NCBI GenBank assembly: GCA_033675265.1
Contig: JAUJYZ010000621.1
Coordinates: 97,501 to 161,500, forward strand
Origin: Actinostola sp. cb2023
Taxonomy: Eukaryota > Cnidaria > Anthozoa > Actiniaria > Actinostolidae
Direction of reading: 5' to 3'
DNA: 64,000 bases
Every line of letters begins with the position of its first letter. The first letter of the stretch is position 1. Shown piece by piece: positions 1 to 31,586 of this stretch. Both the position numbers and the translations under genes were made by a program. Under the pieces are notes generated by a model. It ran no database searches and was not told where the DNA came from. It saw nothing but the letters and a program-made list of their open reading frames with translations.

Positions 1-828
1 CCGTTACCTCAAACAAATAGGCTAAGCAGATACATTGTTGTCCTGGCATTAATAGAATGCAAAAAAATGGCGGAGTAATTTTGCATAGACGCGTAATGTA
101 AAAGTTAGACCGTACATAAGTAGTAATGCACCTGAAATGTCAACCAATTTAACCAATTTAGATGCAATCATCGTACAATTATAACCATTTGAATTCTAGT
201 AAATGCATGGAAACGAGGCTAGTCTTCAATGCGCTATATCTTTTTACGTTTCTGAGGAATCGCTCTAGAATATTGTAGGTTTATCTTTGTAATTAGTATA
301 CTCATAAGAACATGGCTGTAACATATTTTAAAATAACTCGGCAATAAATGAGATTTAATGATACGTCATTTATATTCGGCCTATATTAGGTGTCTTAGGT
401 TGACATAGGCCATGTTTATCAGTTAACTTTCACACCTGTTTTACCGTGATCTAAGCCCTTGGCGTACACTTGTACACCATTCATAATACGCATGCTTTTT
501 GACGAAACACCGCTGTCACAAAAAACGCACGCTCGACTAATTCTTGGAAATTCCAATTTGTCCAATAGTTGGAAATTCTTTGGAAATGTCCAAAATCTTG
601 GAAATTAAAAATGACCATCCAATTTGCAACGTGCATTTCTACAATGACATGCAGTAGAACCCGCGATCTCGGTTGTTATCTCGATCTCCCCGGCTATCTC
701 GAACGTAAATGTATATTCTTTGTTGTCCCTTGAGTGATTCTACTTTCAGCAAAGTCAATGGTTATTTGTGCTCATAAACGATGGACGTCATGCTAGTCAG
801 TTTTATCTTTCGTGAGCCTTGTCTTTTC
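1..828. other. Intergenic, no gene seen
   Basis: AT-rich sequence with stops in all frames. I see no exon, RNA gene or repeat structure that I can support before the GAAA microsatellite begins. Confidence 0.5.
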
Positions 829-1206
<378 letters not shown>

Positions 1207-1381
1207 ATGTAACGTGCAATTTTACTGTATTTGTAATGTCTCAGGCTGAGCTTGTTTGGACTTCGAGTCCGTTCTCAGTCTGTGTTAAGTTATTAAATAA
1301 AAAATAAATAAATAAATATAAAAAAGGAAGAAAGGTAAAAAAGGCAAGTGAATAACAAAAAATATATGTATTTTTCTTGAG

Positions 1382-1610
1382 AAGGGCACGAAAGAAGAAT
1401 GTGCTTACAATAATTCAACTAGGATCCAAAACCGATGAACGTAATGGCCGAAATAAAGATGATGCTAATTATGATGACTCAGCTGACGATTTTTTGCGGA
1501 GAAAAAGTTGGTCAGCTTTAATGACGAATTCATCCACAGACCTGGTTGTCACACTCGAGTCAAGCCTCAAATATGACAAAATGGAATCTGAATATATACC
1601 CAATGAATGA
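1382..1610 (+). CDS. Possible terminal exon of an unidentified upstream gene
   Basis: An open frame runs to a TGA at 1608-1610 and is preceded by a pyrimidine-rich acceptor-like sequence ending in AG at 1380-1381. It has no ATG of its own, so it would have to be a last exon. The encoded tail of about 75 residues is hydrophilic and non-repetitive, with a basic RRKSWS motif that could be a phosphorylation site. It lies upstream of the K2P channel on the same strand, so a tandem channel paralogue whose body lies left of the window is possible. That is speculation: no family is recognised and chance openness is a real alternative. Confidence 0.22.
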
Positions 1611-2851
1611 CGTCAGCAACTGAAATTATGGCAGCTTGTTATTTTTCAAACACATATATTTATGAGTGGTGTATATACCTATCTATCTATATGTATTATA
1701 ATTATATTGGACAGATTGATTTCCGAAGGGACGGTAAATTATATTCTCTTTACTGTCACCTCTCCAGGTGAAGAAATTCATGTATTGTCATTGTAGAGTT
1801 CCAGTCAGAAAGGCATTAAAAACAACTTCATCAAAACACTTTATTCGAGTGTTTGAATATTATAACACAGCCACATTAGCATAATCTCATTACAGTCAAT
1901 ATAGGTTTTACCCAAGGATCGCTTACTCCTCAGTTTAAACATGGTTTCTACACACTCTCCCCTTCAAATATTTTAAGACCAAACTTCTTTGGCATAATTT
2001 GTGGCTTTTTTGAGTAAGATGAGTGAGTCGTTTTTTTCTTGGCGATACAGAAAGAAGGAACGCAATAACTGGTTAATAATCAATTAAGTATCATGTTGCT
2101 AAGCGCACGGGTACAAGCGACTTGCCTAAGCACGGAGGTAATCACCTCCTTAGATCTCTCATTCGCACTCTCTTTGGACGCAGATCAAAATTCAAACAGA
2201 GTAAAAATGACTTCTATGAGTAACTTAGAGCTTTACAGTGAACAGCCAAGTCGGTAATTGATCCTAAATCGACCCCACTCTGTTTCAAATTTGCATTCCA
2301 AATTAACATATGCCTCACAAGGCGAATGGAAAGGATACAACGCACAAGATCAATAATTGTGTTGGGGGAAATCGGTCTCTGCGCGGCTGTATTTTTCACA
2401 CAAGATTTATTCCGCCGATTCTGTCTTGCTAAACCGCGGCTAGCAGGTAGTTAAGACAACAGACAGTCAGTTTCGCAATGTTATTAGACACGACTCGATC
2501 GTGCTTTCTGCATGCAGTATTTTTGAGAAAAGATGTTTCATATGGATTCAATGGGTGGAGCGGTGAAGCGGTGAAGCTTCATAGTTGAAGGCGAGACTTC
2601 GTGGCTCAAATCGGCACTTGATGGGATCTAGTCCTACCCACCCGCTTCACTTCTAAATTCACCCACAAACTGTTTCATCGTTTCGACCAATCAGGAAAGA
2701 GCTAGACGAACAATACCAATTTTCATGTGTGTTTCCAAACAAATGCTTTTCACTGAGCTACGATGAAATGTGAGTAGAGAGATTCCTGCTTCGGAAAAAC
2801 ATCCAAAGCGCACAAAAAAATGTTCGCGGGATAGTCATAATAGAAAAAATA
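1611..2851. other. Upstream flank of the K2P gene
   Basis: No coding exon recognised. The stretch should hold the promoter and 5' UTR of the potassium-channel gene that starts at 2852, but no TATA box or other element can be named with confidence. Confidence 0.4.
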
Positions 2852-4346
2852 ATGAGACAACAAAATCTAAGGACAATCTTCTTGACGATATGCTGTTTGT
2901 CGTACCTGCTCGTCGGCGCCGCGATTTTTAGCGCGTTAGAATACGACGAGGACCAAGAACGACGACAGTTGCTGAAACTAAAACGAGAAATCCTCACAGC
3001 AAAATACAACATCACCAGAGAAGATATCAAAGAATGGGAGTCATTTCTACTGGCGAAAGCCAACGTCGAAGCGAATCTATACCAGTGGAGTTTTGCCGGT
3101 TCAGTGTACTTTGCAACAACCGTCATAACAACCATAGGTAAGTAGTGTAGGTTTTCTCCAGCGAGCTTATGTAGCTTGGCAAATTGCAAACAATTGGATT
3201 TGGTACAGGATCGTGTAGAGCAATTAATGGACGAAAGTTTAATACATGAGCAAGGTTCAAAGGCTTATTTACAAAAATGATTACAACATCGTGGACGGAC
3301 GATAATCCTCTAAAAATTTACATCCATATTGCAACAAGTCAGCACATAAATTTCCCGGCGGTCTGGATTCTTGTACAACACTATTATAATAAGACTATTA
3401 TTTATGTCTGAGTTTAAATTAGCGCTTAGAAGTTCCGATCGGAGTCCTTAAACGTATAAAATAACTCAAGGCGTTCAGTCGAAAACGACACAAATTATAG
3501 ACCCTTGTAAGAGTAACAGCTATTAAATTCAGCGTCTGAGGAGTTGGCAGTTCCGGTCGTCGGATAGTCCCGCCATGGTTTCATTTTAATAAGCTTTAGT
3601 AACTGAAAAGCGCTGTACTTGTGTGTTATGTTAACATGTTAACATGTGGATTCCACATTCTAGGTTATGGCCATACGGTCCCAAAAACACAACGAGGGAA
3701 GATATTCTGTATGATATACGCTGCCGTAGGAATCCCTTTGGCGCTGACTATGTTCCAATCAATTGGAGAAAGGTTAAACTCGGGCTTAGCATCCCTGTTT
3801 AGAAGATTAAAGCGAAAAATGGGAAAAAATGACAAGGACGTTTCAAGTACAACCAATTTAGTGGTGATCTGTGGACTATTATCTATGGCAATAACTGTCT
3901 CATCGGGAGCGTTTATTTATCGATATTATGAGAAATGGGATTACTTTGACTCGCTGTACTATTGTTTTATTACGGTGACTACCATCGGCTTTGGTGACTA
4001 TGTCGCCCTCCAAGATAGTTGGGACCATAGATTTGACAATACCTATGTAGGCATATCATTGCTGTTTATATTCTTCGGTTTAACGATTGTTGGATCCGTA
4101 ATGAATCAGTTGGCGTTGAGACTGTTAACAGCTAGTCAGACCAAGGAGCCGGTAGAGAATTTGGTGCACGGTGGCCCACGGTGCGAACGCTGTTCTATCA
4201 AGTCAACGCAAGAGCAATTCGATTGCTGCGAGCAGCCATCTGACTATTCCACAACATTGCTACGAAACTACGAGGATGAGATCACATTTACAACTTACAA
4301 AGAACCTGCACATGCAGGTGCTGATAAGAAGAGAGCGTCGATTTGA
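2852..4346 (+). CDS. TASK-type two-pore-domain potassium channel (KCNK3/KCNK9-like)
   Basis: Two coding exons, 2852-3137 and 3664-4346, joined across a GTAAGT..TTCTAG intron inside the first pore-loop glycine codon; 322 aa. Plasma-membrane background K+ channel with K2P order: TM1 (about residues 9-29), extracellular cap helix, pore 1 with TTIGYGH (93-99), TM2 (109-130), TM3 (161-181), pore 2 with TTIGFGDY (201-208), TM4 (223-250). TASK hallmarks seen directly: NQ-x-RT-like start, an NIT glycosylation site at N53, a His directly after the first GYG (H99, equivalent to the acid sensor H98 of TASK-1), the TASK-typical second filter GFGDYVALQ, and an ALRLLT stretch where TASK channels have their lower X-gate. 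The last residues KRASI fit the C-terminal 14-3-3 binding motif that controls ER exit of TASK-1/-3. Vertebrate or invertebrate TASK subtype cannot be fixed. Confidence 0.95.
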
Positions 4347-5217
4347 CCGGTTGGCCAGTAGACCTGCAGAAAGCAAAGCACTTGTTTGCACTTCAGTTCC
4401 GTCAAAGAGTCAACCAGACAGCGCCGTCAGTGATCCTAGAAAGATACGAACTGTAAACGTTGTGCAAGAGCAAAAAAAATCAGTGACACATGAAGGGATT
4501 TATGGAACCCGCGGTGGAGGAAAAGAATTTAATTTGGAACACAGCTGTAGTTGGTACAAACAAATCCGTGACGCAAGCTTGTAGAACTACAAGACTTAGA
4601 CAATCTAAAAATGGCAAAGAGCTCTAGCTCCTTTACGATAGACACCAAATTATTGCCTACAAATTGCGGGAAATCCGTTCTAAGAGAGAGAAATCGTCAA
4701 GAATAACAAGCGAAGCCACCTGTTTGTCTTCTGAAATATTAATTAATTACCATCATTTTTAATTCAACGCGTTTTCCAATCTTCTAGCAAGCCATCTTCG
4801 CTTTTGCTAATACAGATCACTTAGCTATCAAATACGAGGAAAACGCTGGTAGCCGTGTGGTGTAAACAACTGTGGCTTCGTTTCTGTTCGTTGCGATGGA
4901 TTATTATAGCTTCATGTCAAACAGGAATTACAGAAGGCGAACTAGTTGTAGCGACGACGTCGAGCGCTTTCGCGTCCAGCAGAATTATTGATAAGCGTCG
5001 CGTATACACTGGAATTATAATACCAGTTCGCGGAAGACAAACTATAAATACTTCCACTTTTTCATACTTCTTTCTAAGTAGAAACTACAAATACTTATAA
5101 AGTTGGAATTCTATCAACAGCTTTTGATACCATATTGACAATTTATATAAATTTTTCAATTTATTCTATCGAAGTTCGTATTTGTGGATAAAATCATGAA
5201 CGTTTGGAGCCCTCAAT

Positions 5218-5223
5218 AATAAA
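5218..5223 (+). terminator. Possible poly(A) signal of the K2P gene
   Basis: First canonical AATAAA downstream of the K2P stop in an AT-rich stretch, implying a 3' UTR of roughly 870 nt. No transcript evidence; AATAAA recurs by chance in such sequence. Confidence 0.3.
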
Positions 5224-8001
5224 AGTATTTTTGTAAATTACACCAAAAAAAAGTGAGTATGAGTAAGCTGTGGGAAAACCCCGAAGGACAAGGTTTTAGG
5301 CTAGAATCGTAAACAAAAATAAAATATTAACAAAGTATATTATAGAAAGTGTGGGGTCTAAACTTTTTACCCGACAATTTTTATTCACAACGTTGTAATT
5401 AAAAATATTCTAAAAATTAAACACCATTTTTCATGCGGTTTGATTACATATCATGGCTTAACTTTCTTTCTTCGGGCTATTTGGCTTCGGCAATGGCGTA
5501 AACATCTTTAGCCGGTAAAAGCAAGGGCAGATGACAAAACTAATTATTTGTTTCCTTCGTCCAACTGACACAAAAAGGACTCAAATTGGAAAAACAAACT
5601 TCAGACGCATAACCTTGGAAACTGAACATTACAAATTAGTTTGTGCAGTATCATCACAAGGCTTTCTCGTCTATTGTTTGGAAGGACAACACGATGAATT
5701 AGTGTTGAAAGGAGTACAATTTACGGCAAGAAGATCCTGGCAAAATATCAAGAGCGTTATGTCAATGAATATTAATCGAACTTTGTTGTATTTAAACATT
5801 TGAAAAGCTTTGTTTCGTGCGTTCGTACGACGTTCTTTCTTAAACAAGTCATATCTGTGGAAACAAAATGGAGAGGGGGGAAATGGCAAGTTTTTGCAAC
5901 TTCGAGTACCAGACGAAATGACAAAACAATGAGTATAGATTGGTCAATCTAGAAACCATCTATTACAGCCGAATGGAAGAGAATTTGCAATTTTAATTTC
6001 GATGCCGCTAACCGGTATAACTAACATTGCGACGAATTTTACCGACTTCATTTACAAAAATACACAAATAAATTTATATTTCGTGAATTGGAGAAGTGGG
6101 ACAAGTATATATGTCAATGATTGGAGAATGTTTGGTGTAATTTCTTGCCGCCGTTGTTTCAGAAAGAAAGCCAAATTTTATTAATTGGCCATACTTCTAG
6201 CAAAACAAAACACGGGATGAATAGAAAAAATATGCATGTTCTGTGTCAGAAAAATGCTCAATTTATTCAACCAAGGAACTAAAACTATATCAAGACATAT
6301 CAAACATTTTTCTGTTATTTTTCCTTTTAAACCTGATTAAATGTCATATTTATCCAAGTAAACCACAAAACATCGCAAAATATCAAATTTATATATTCAC
6401 ACTGAATCGGACATCCAGTATCGAAGTTATAACACGAACTTTTAATTGTCGAAAAACTGTAAGACGAAATCATGGAACAACTGAAGCTGAAGTAAAAGAG
6501 TGTTTTCTAACTGAACTGGGCCGATCACGCACTCCAAAGTCCTTTCAATCACTGATAGATACGCATGTATGTATGTATGTATGTTAATCGTAGAGAATTT
6601 CGTGAGAAAAACACCTAAAGACTGGGCCAAAACCAATTAAATTGGTTTCTTTTCTCTTTGCATAATTGTTGACATCATAAGTTTGGACTAAAGCCATAAT
6701 TTTGTGCCACTTTCTGTCATGAACGTTTGGCTCGACAATAACAACTTTTCTATTGACAAAACTCGGGAACGATAGTTTTACGACACATTTAGTTTTCAGT
6801 AAAGAGGTGAACTTTTGGCTTTTAATAATAAAACACTTAAAACATATCAGTTATTGGATTAATCAGTGTGTTTGGCGAGTGAAATCTGCATGAAGTAAAA
6901 TGAGGAAAAACTGTTTTTTAAATATTATGTCTGAGGTATTGTAACATTGAAATATAACTGATTCTAAATTCAGCTACATGGCATGAGACGTCGAACAACT
7001 TAGAATTATGCCAAAAAGTCAAAAATTGGCTCGATCGAGGGAAATTAATTTTTGACAGCATGTAAACTTTTGCGAAAAAATCCAACGATATATGTATCTT
7101 TGCCAGAATCATTTCAGAAGATAAAAAGCTTAGTTTTATCTATTGGATGATCATGTGACTGTGACGGAGTGATTGGCCGTGGATACCGAGTGTTTTGTGT
7201 TTTATCTTCGATGTACAAACACGATTGCTGCCAGCTTTATTTTACTAAAACACAAAGGCAAAATACCAGACTTAATTTCTTCTTCAATTCTTTCAGTTTA
7301 ATAAATATTCCGTCTTTTAGCAAGCTAAAGAAAAGTGAAAATAACCGCTTAAGATTCCCTTCGTCGGCGGCTGAAGCGAGCATAAATTACTTCCAAATGT
7401 TTTCGCCGATAAAATGCTGATTAGTTTAAATTGCGGTAGATTTGAAATTTCGATGTCGCAAACTGGAGAGAAAGGTGTAGAAAGCTTTGTATAACAAACA
7501 CATGTGAAATTCTAAATTCTATAGTTCGACTGAAGAAAAAACCACCACCACCAATAACAAAACATACGACGTCATTTAGGGAGGGGAAAACCCACTGTAA
7601 CCAGCTTTAATTTCCCGCCATTTTGGACGCGAGCGCGCGCTCTTAGTCTGCTTCCGTAAATGTGGTCACAAGGCGGCTTTCTTTATTTGAAATAAACCAC
7701 ACTTTTTGATGGCAATTATATTTATAAACAAAGCATTTTTGGCCTTATCGATCAAATTTTGAGGAGAACTTAAAATCAAGAGGAAATATAGTAGCAAAAT
7801 AAAGATAATTTGGGGAAAAAAAGAGATCTGATAAGGAAACAATATGACAAGGAAAATGGAATTTCCGCGAAATCTCACAGATTGGTTGAAGATAGCTGGA
7901 CCAGAAGCTAGAACTTGTAGCCTTTGATCAGGCGATCATTGGTGAGCGGTTTGTGTCTACTTGAGTGTGCTGGACGATTCCTAGGATTACGCTTTTCAAA
8001 A

Positions 8002-8154
8002 ATGCCTCAACTGACAGTTGATAATATCTATCGCAATCTTTACAAAGCGAGTGTAAACAATTGCGGAACAATGTGGTGGCTCTTCACTTTGATCAGCCTT
8101 TTTGGCGCCTTTTCACCTTGGTTTTCCGACAACAAAAATGAAGCTAAATTTTAG
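8002..8154 (+). CDS. Possible 50-aa single-pass membrane microprotein
   Basis: An ATG-started frame of 50 codons. The second half holds one hydrophobic segment (residues about 23-43, with the core WWLFTLISLFGAF) followed by a charged tail. It lies about 370 bp downstream of a CpG-rich patch that could be a promoter. No family is recognised, no conservation can be tested here, and a chance ORF is the more likely explanation. Confidence 0.15.
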   Translation: MPQLTVDNIYRNLYKASVNNCGTMWWLFTLISLFGAFSPWFSDNKNEAKF

Positions 8155-8344
8155 GTTTTGTAAGTACGGGATTTTCCGACATTTGGAGAGTACCGGGTAT
8201 TTGTCTTTATTGGTCTCAATAATGCAAGGGTCTTACGCTTTCTAAGCAGATGAGTCAAGCACGGGATACATATTAGATAGTTAGATGGATAGTTTGAAAT
8301 GAAAGGAGGAAGCTTCACACATTGTGTTCGTTTGCTTCATTCAT

Positions 8345-8381
8345 TCGTTTTTTCTCTCTCTTTCTCTCTCTCTCTCTCTTA
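8345..8381. repeat. CT-rich simple repeat
   Basis: Short TTTCTC/CT dinucleotide run. Confidence 0.8.
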
Positions 8382-8654
8382 AAAGAGGAAAATAATAGGA
8401 ATTTCAAGGTTATTTTTGGCGTTTCGCAATGGTTCGTGAGTACTTAGAATATTAAAAGTGAAATCGTGACATGTCAGCCACAGGACTTGTTGTGGCGTTC
8501 ACCTGCCCTGTGGGGGAGGATAATTAGAAAGTTCCGTATAACGATACGTTATACAATCCACAGTTTGGTTCAAATTAATAAGGTTTCTTGAATGACCAAA
8601 TGTCTTGAGAAACAATGATATCATCAGTTTATTTTTCCTTTATGATTTCCTTAA

Positions 8655-8960
8655 ATCCCCTTCTTTACTCCCTTCATCCCATCTTTCCTTCCTTCTTCCC
8701 TTCCTTCTTCCTTTCCTTCTTTCCTTTCCTTCTTTCCTTCCTTCTTCCATTCCTTTCTTCCTTTCCTTCTTTCCTTCCTTCTTCCATTCCTTTCTTCCCT
8801 TCCTTCTTCCATTCCTTTCTTCCCTTCCTTCTTCCATTCCTTTCTTCCATTCCTTTCTTCCCTTCCTTCTTCCATTCCTTTCTTCCTTCTTCCGTCTTTC
8901 TCTCGTGCTTCCTTGCTCCTTCTTCCTTTCATGTATATTCTCGTCCTTTCCTAACATTTC
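8655..8960. repeat. TTCC/CTTC polypyrimidine array
   Basis: About 300 bp of imperfect CTTCCTTC-type units, pyrimidines on +. All three + frames stay open, giving Ser/Phe/Leu/Pro-rich pseudo-ORFs with no biological support. Confidence 0.93.
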
Positions 8961-9207
8961 TTTCTTCACTTGTTTCATTCAAACTTACTCAGGACACAAA
9001 AGGAATGGCAGACAAACGACAAACTCACACAGTGAAAACGTTAGCTTTCTACAATTGAAAATACCGACACTCAGTAGGCACGCAGTACGACAAACAGCGG
9101 TACGGTCTATTGAGTTTGTTAAAAATATTCATTTATATTTCTCTCTTTCGTGTTATGTCACTCCTTGATTGCTATATTCATGGTAGTTCAACGACTATAT
9201 ACGCGAG

Positions 9208-9340
9208 GGGAAAAAGAAAGGAAGGAAACGAGAGAAAAAAGGAAGAAAGACTGAAAGTAAAGGAGAAAGAAAGGAATATAGAAAGCGGGAAAGACATACA
9301 GAAAGAATGAAAGAAAATAAATAATAATAATAATAAAAAC
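9208..9340. repeat. AG-rich low-complexity tract with a short ATA run
   Basis: GAAAGGAA-type purine tract followed by (AAT)n at about 9317-9338. Confidence 0.8.
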
Positions 9341-10583
9341 ATGGACATAAAAAAATAATTTTTGAAACAGTTTAAATTCACAATGAACTTAAAGTAGCGC
9401 AGCTGCGAGAGATGATGTTGCGTATTTCGTGGGAGTCAAAATACACAATCCGTTAACCATAATCACCTATACACCAGCGACGGGCGAATGTACAAAAATA
9501 GGGAGCGATTACTTCCGTTATTAAAATAAACCTGCCGACCACACATTGGTTTATCCACACAATACTATATCGCGAACAGCCATGAATGTGTTGCTCTCAC
9601 CGAGGCAGATGTTGATAATAAAGCAATGTTGATGCCATCTTGCTGTGTAGTCAAAGGACTACGTAAGAAAACATCTGGTGCGGAAACGATGAATCAACAT
9701 TTTTGATAGAAATGAAGCTGTTTTTCCGTTGTTTTAACTTCGCTGTGGCGTAGCAATAATTTAACACTGATTTTCAGAGGGTTGGGTTTCGAGGAAACAA
9801 CGCTTGTACCAACCACTGGAGCCCTCTCGAAAATTAGCAGTTTTTTTGAACGTTATTTAGTCTAGCTTGTGCAGTTACGAAATGTAGAACTTATAGTCAT
9901 TTGTATCAGACTAGAAACCCTTTTAAAACGAGTCAATCGCTTGATTCTCTGGCCTTGCTGTAAATATAGCCTAGTCTAGTTCGTGAAAAACCGATAACAA
10001 GTAATCCTGGGTTAGACTTCAAAGTCTTCCAGGGATTCGGGCAGCATTATCTCCATTTCTTGACTTCGTAATTAGAAACATTACACAAAACTATGAATAA
10101 AAATAGATTGATTAGAAATCGTATTACCATTGTCCCGTTGTTCCAAAGCATTATTTTGAGAAAAAGTTACAAAGTGACAACTGCGCGAGATGTGAAAAAG
10201 TAAGATAAAAAATTCAAACGAAAGTACCGATAAATTGGATAAAAGACAGTATGGCACCGACAAAAAGAAAAGAAGATTCGTCTGCATTGAATTATTCATC
10301 GACTCTAATTCTTGTCCTTTTACTATCCTAATGTGGCTTTTAGTTTTATCAATGTTTATCTTAGTTGGCATGGCAACGAAAGTAAACATTTTTCGTATAA
10401 TATTTATCAATTATTGTCTTTGAAAGAACATTTAAATTGAACAGCTATTTAATAACATTTCGCTGTACAAAACGCTCACGTGAAGATAACGTAACGCAGT
10501 TTTGCTAAAAATATACAAGAACGGCATAGATTCCTCCAAATTTCAAACGGTGGTAGTGAACTCGTTTTAATTTTATCCTTCAT
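9341..10583. other. Intergenic, no gene seen
   Basis: No exon or repeat family that I can name. The open frames at 10081-10410 (-) and 10235-10423 (+) overlap each other and lack any recognisable motif. Confidence 0.45.
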
Positions 10584-10702
10584 AAAGCCGCATCTACACG
10601 AGCAAGTTTTCCTTGACAAAGAAAAATTGGCGATGTTTTTGTCGCGGCTACACGAGCAAGTCTTCCTTGTCAAGGAAAACTTGCTCGTGTAGATTCGGCT
10701 TT
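10584..10702. mobile_element. 119-bp hairpin element (MITE-like)
   Basis: Arms 10584-10619 and 10667-10702 are 36-bp inverted repeats with one mismatch, beginning AAAGCCGCATCTACACGAGC. The 47-bp loop carries a further partial copy of the CTACACGAGCAAG core in the left-arm orientation, so the element looks like three copies of one arm. Confidence 0.75.
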
Positions 10703-11114
10703 AACTAAGTACTAAATCCTCAAATTCGGCATAATCAATTTCAACAAAATGTTCCTAATTGTGCCTGGTTTTTTTCAACCCTCTTCTCGGTGTTTTGAAA
10801 GCCGGAGGAAGAACTCTTTCGAGTGTTTGATATAGCTTCTCAAACCATTAATAATTCTTGGAGAAGTTCAAAGTTCAAGGTGAACAAATTGTTGTATGCT
10901 AATTAAGATCACATTTTCAGCCCTTTTTTTGCATTGTTTCGTCCTCATGAATTATTAATGAGCCAGTTTGCGAATAAAAGGTGTTGAAGCCAAGCATTCA
11001 TCAACAAATTGCTTTTAAACAGTTATCACTATTTTATGCTTCTAATGGCGTAGTTTCAGCTAATGTCAAACACAGATAACAATAACAACGTAGAGAAATG
11101 TTATCGAAAAGACT

Positions 11115-12159
11115 AAGTTTTTATATATACAAATTGCACCACAGCGAGCCCGGTAAGGAATTATTCAAGACACTCGTTCCCAGTCCTCGCTCTTCCACAC
11201 ACCACAGGGAATCCACAGCCACAATAATTGAATCAATGAACAGTGTATACTGCTACACAGTGTTTTATTAATACATGGATCACTGAGTCGAAGTGAAGTT
11301 TTTTTATATATACAAATTGCACCACAGCGAGCCCGGTAAGGAATTATTCAAGACACTCGTTCCCAGTCCTCGCTCTTCCACACACCACAGGGAATCCACA
11401 GCCACAATAATTGAATCAATGAACAGTGTATACTGCTACACAGTGTTTTATTAATACATGGATCACTGAGTCGAAGTGAAGTTTTTATATATACAAATTG
11501 CACCACAGCGAGCCCGGTAAGGAATTATTCACGACACTCGTTCCCAGTCCTCACTCTTCCACACACCACAGAGAATCCACAGCCACAATAATTGAATCAA
11601 TGAACAGTGTACTGCTACACAATGTTTTTTTTATTAATACATGGATCACTGAGTCGAAGTGAAGTTTTTATATATACAAATTGCACCACAGCGAGCCCGG
11701 TAAGGAATTATTCACGACACTCGTTCCCAGTCCTCGCTCTTCCACACACCACAGAGAATCCACAGCCACAATAATTGAATCAATGAACAGTGTATACTGC
11801 TACACAGTGTTTTATTAATACATGGATCACTGAGTCGAAGTGAAGTTTTTATATATACAAATTGCACCACAGCGAGCCCGGTAAGGAATTATTCACGACA
11901 CTCGTCCCCAGTCCTCACTCTTCCACACACCACAGAGAATCCACAGCCACAATAATTGAATCAATGAACAGTGTACTGCTACACAATGTTTTTTTTATTA
12001 ATACATGGATCACTGAGTCGAAGTGAAGTTTTTATATATACAAATTGCACCACAGCGAGCCCGGTAACGAATTATTCACGACACTCGTCCCCAGTCCTCG
12101 CTCTTCCACACACCACAGGGAACCCACAGCCATAATAACTGAACCAATGAACGGTGTAC
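11115..12159. repeat. 182-bp minisatellite, about 5.7 copies, in the PRPF6 3' flank
   Basis: Units start with AAGTTTTTATATATAC at about 11115, 11297, 11479, 11662, 11843 and 12026. Each complete unit carries TTTATT on +, that is AATAAA on the PRPF6 strand. Variant bases alternate between units, with the copies at 11479 and 11843 sharing AATGTTTTTTTTATT, so a dimer was probably duplicated. The array ends 18 bp before the PRPF6 stop codon. Confidence 0.95.
11994..11999 (-). terminator. Nearest AATAAA downstream of PRPF6, one of five tandem copies
   Basis: AATAAA on the minus strand, about 180 nt past the PRPF6 stop. Equivalent hexamers recur in the other repeat units at 11811-11816, 11630-11635, 11447-11452 and 11264-11269. 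Which one is used cannot be told. Confidence 0.45.
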
Positions 12160-12177
12160 CTTCTTAGAACAACGTGT

Positions 12178-31328
<19,151 letters not shown>

Positions 31329-31586
31329 TTTGTGCAAAAACTTTAAAAACGAAGCATTCACGCTTTCAAGATGGCGGCTCTGACCTCGTTTTCATGCTAG
31401 TGCCAGTCTTATCACCGCGTACCAATGCGCGCCATTTTTCGAAAAATCACAGTTTTGAAGTTTTGTTGTCTCAAGACTTTTTGCTCAAATAAATGCCAGA
31501 TGACAGCCAGAAACCATCAAATGCGAACACTGTATGATAACGAGATGGTTTTTCTATGAGTGGGGGCATTTTTGGATGTATTTAAC
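31329..31586. promoter_or_regulatory. Bidirectional promoter between PRPF6 and the TPX2-like gene
   Basis: Only 258 bp separate the two divergent ATGs, so the 5' UTRs and core promoters must lie here. The stretch contains AAGATGGCGGC (31369-31379), a YY1-type AAnATGGCGGC site typical of housekeeping promoters, and the GCGCGCCATTTT-like sequence near 31427. No TATA box is evident. Confidence 0.6.

Larger units (their letters stand above)
4347..8640. other. Intergenic region downstream of the K2P channel
   Basis: Mostly AT-rich. Short open frames at 4855-5100, 5531-5803, 6243-6587 and 7169-7420 show no family motif or splice support and are treated as noise. A CpG-rich GAGCGCGCGCTC patch lies at 7629-7641. 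Confidence 0.45.

Noticed and set aside
4171..4584. 137-codon + frame overlapping and extending past the K2P C terminus
   Set aside because: It is in a different frame from the channel. The channel's own stop follows a 14-3-3-type KRASI tail, so a frameshifted longer protein is not needed.
5531..5803. 90-codon ATG-started + frame downstream of the K2P gene
   Set aside because: No domain, no splice signals, not conserved as far as I can judge, and inside the probable 3' flank.
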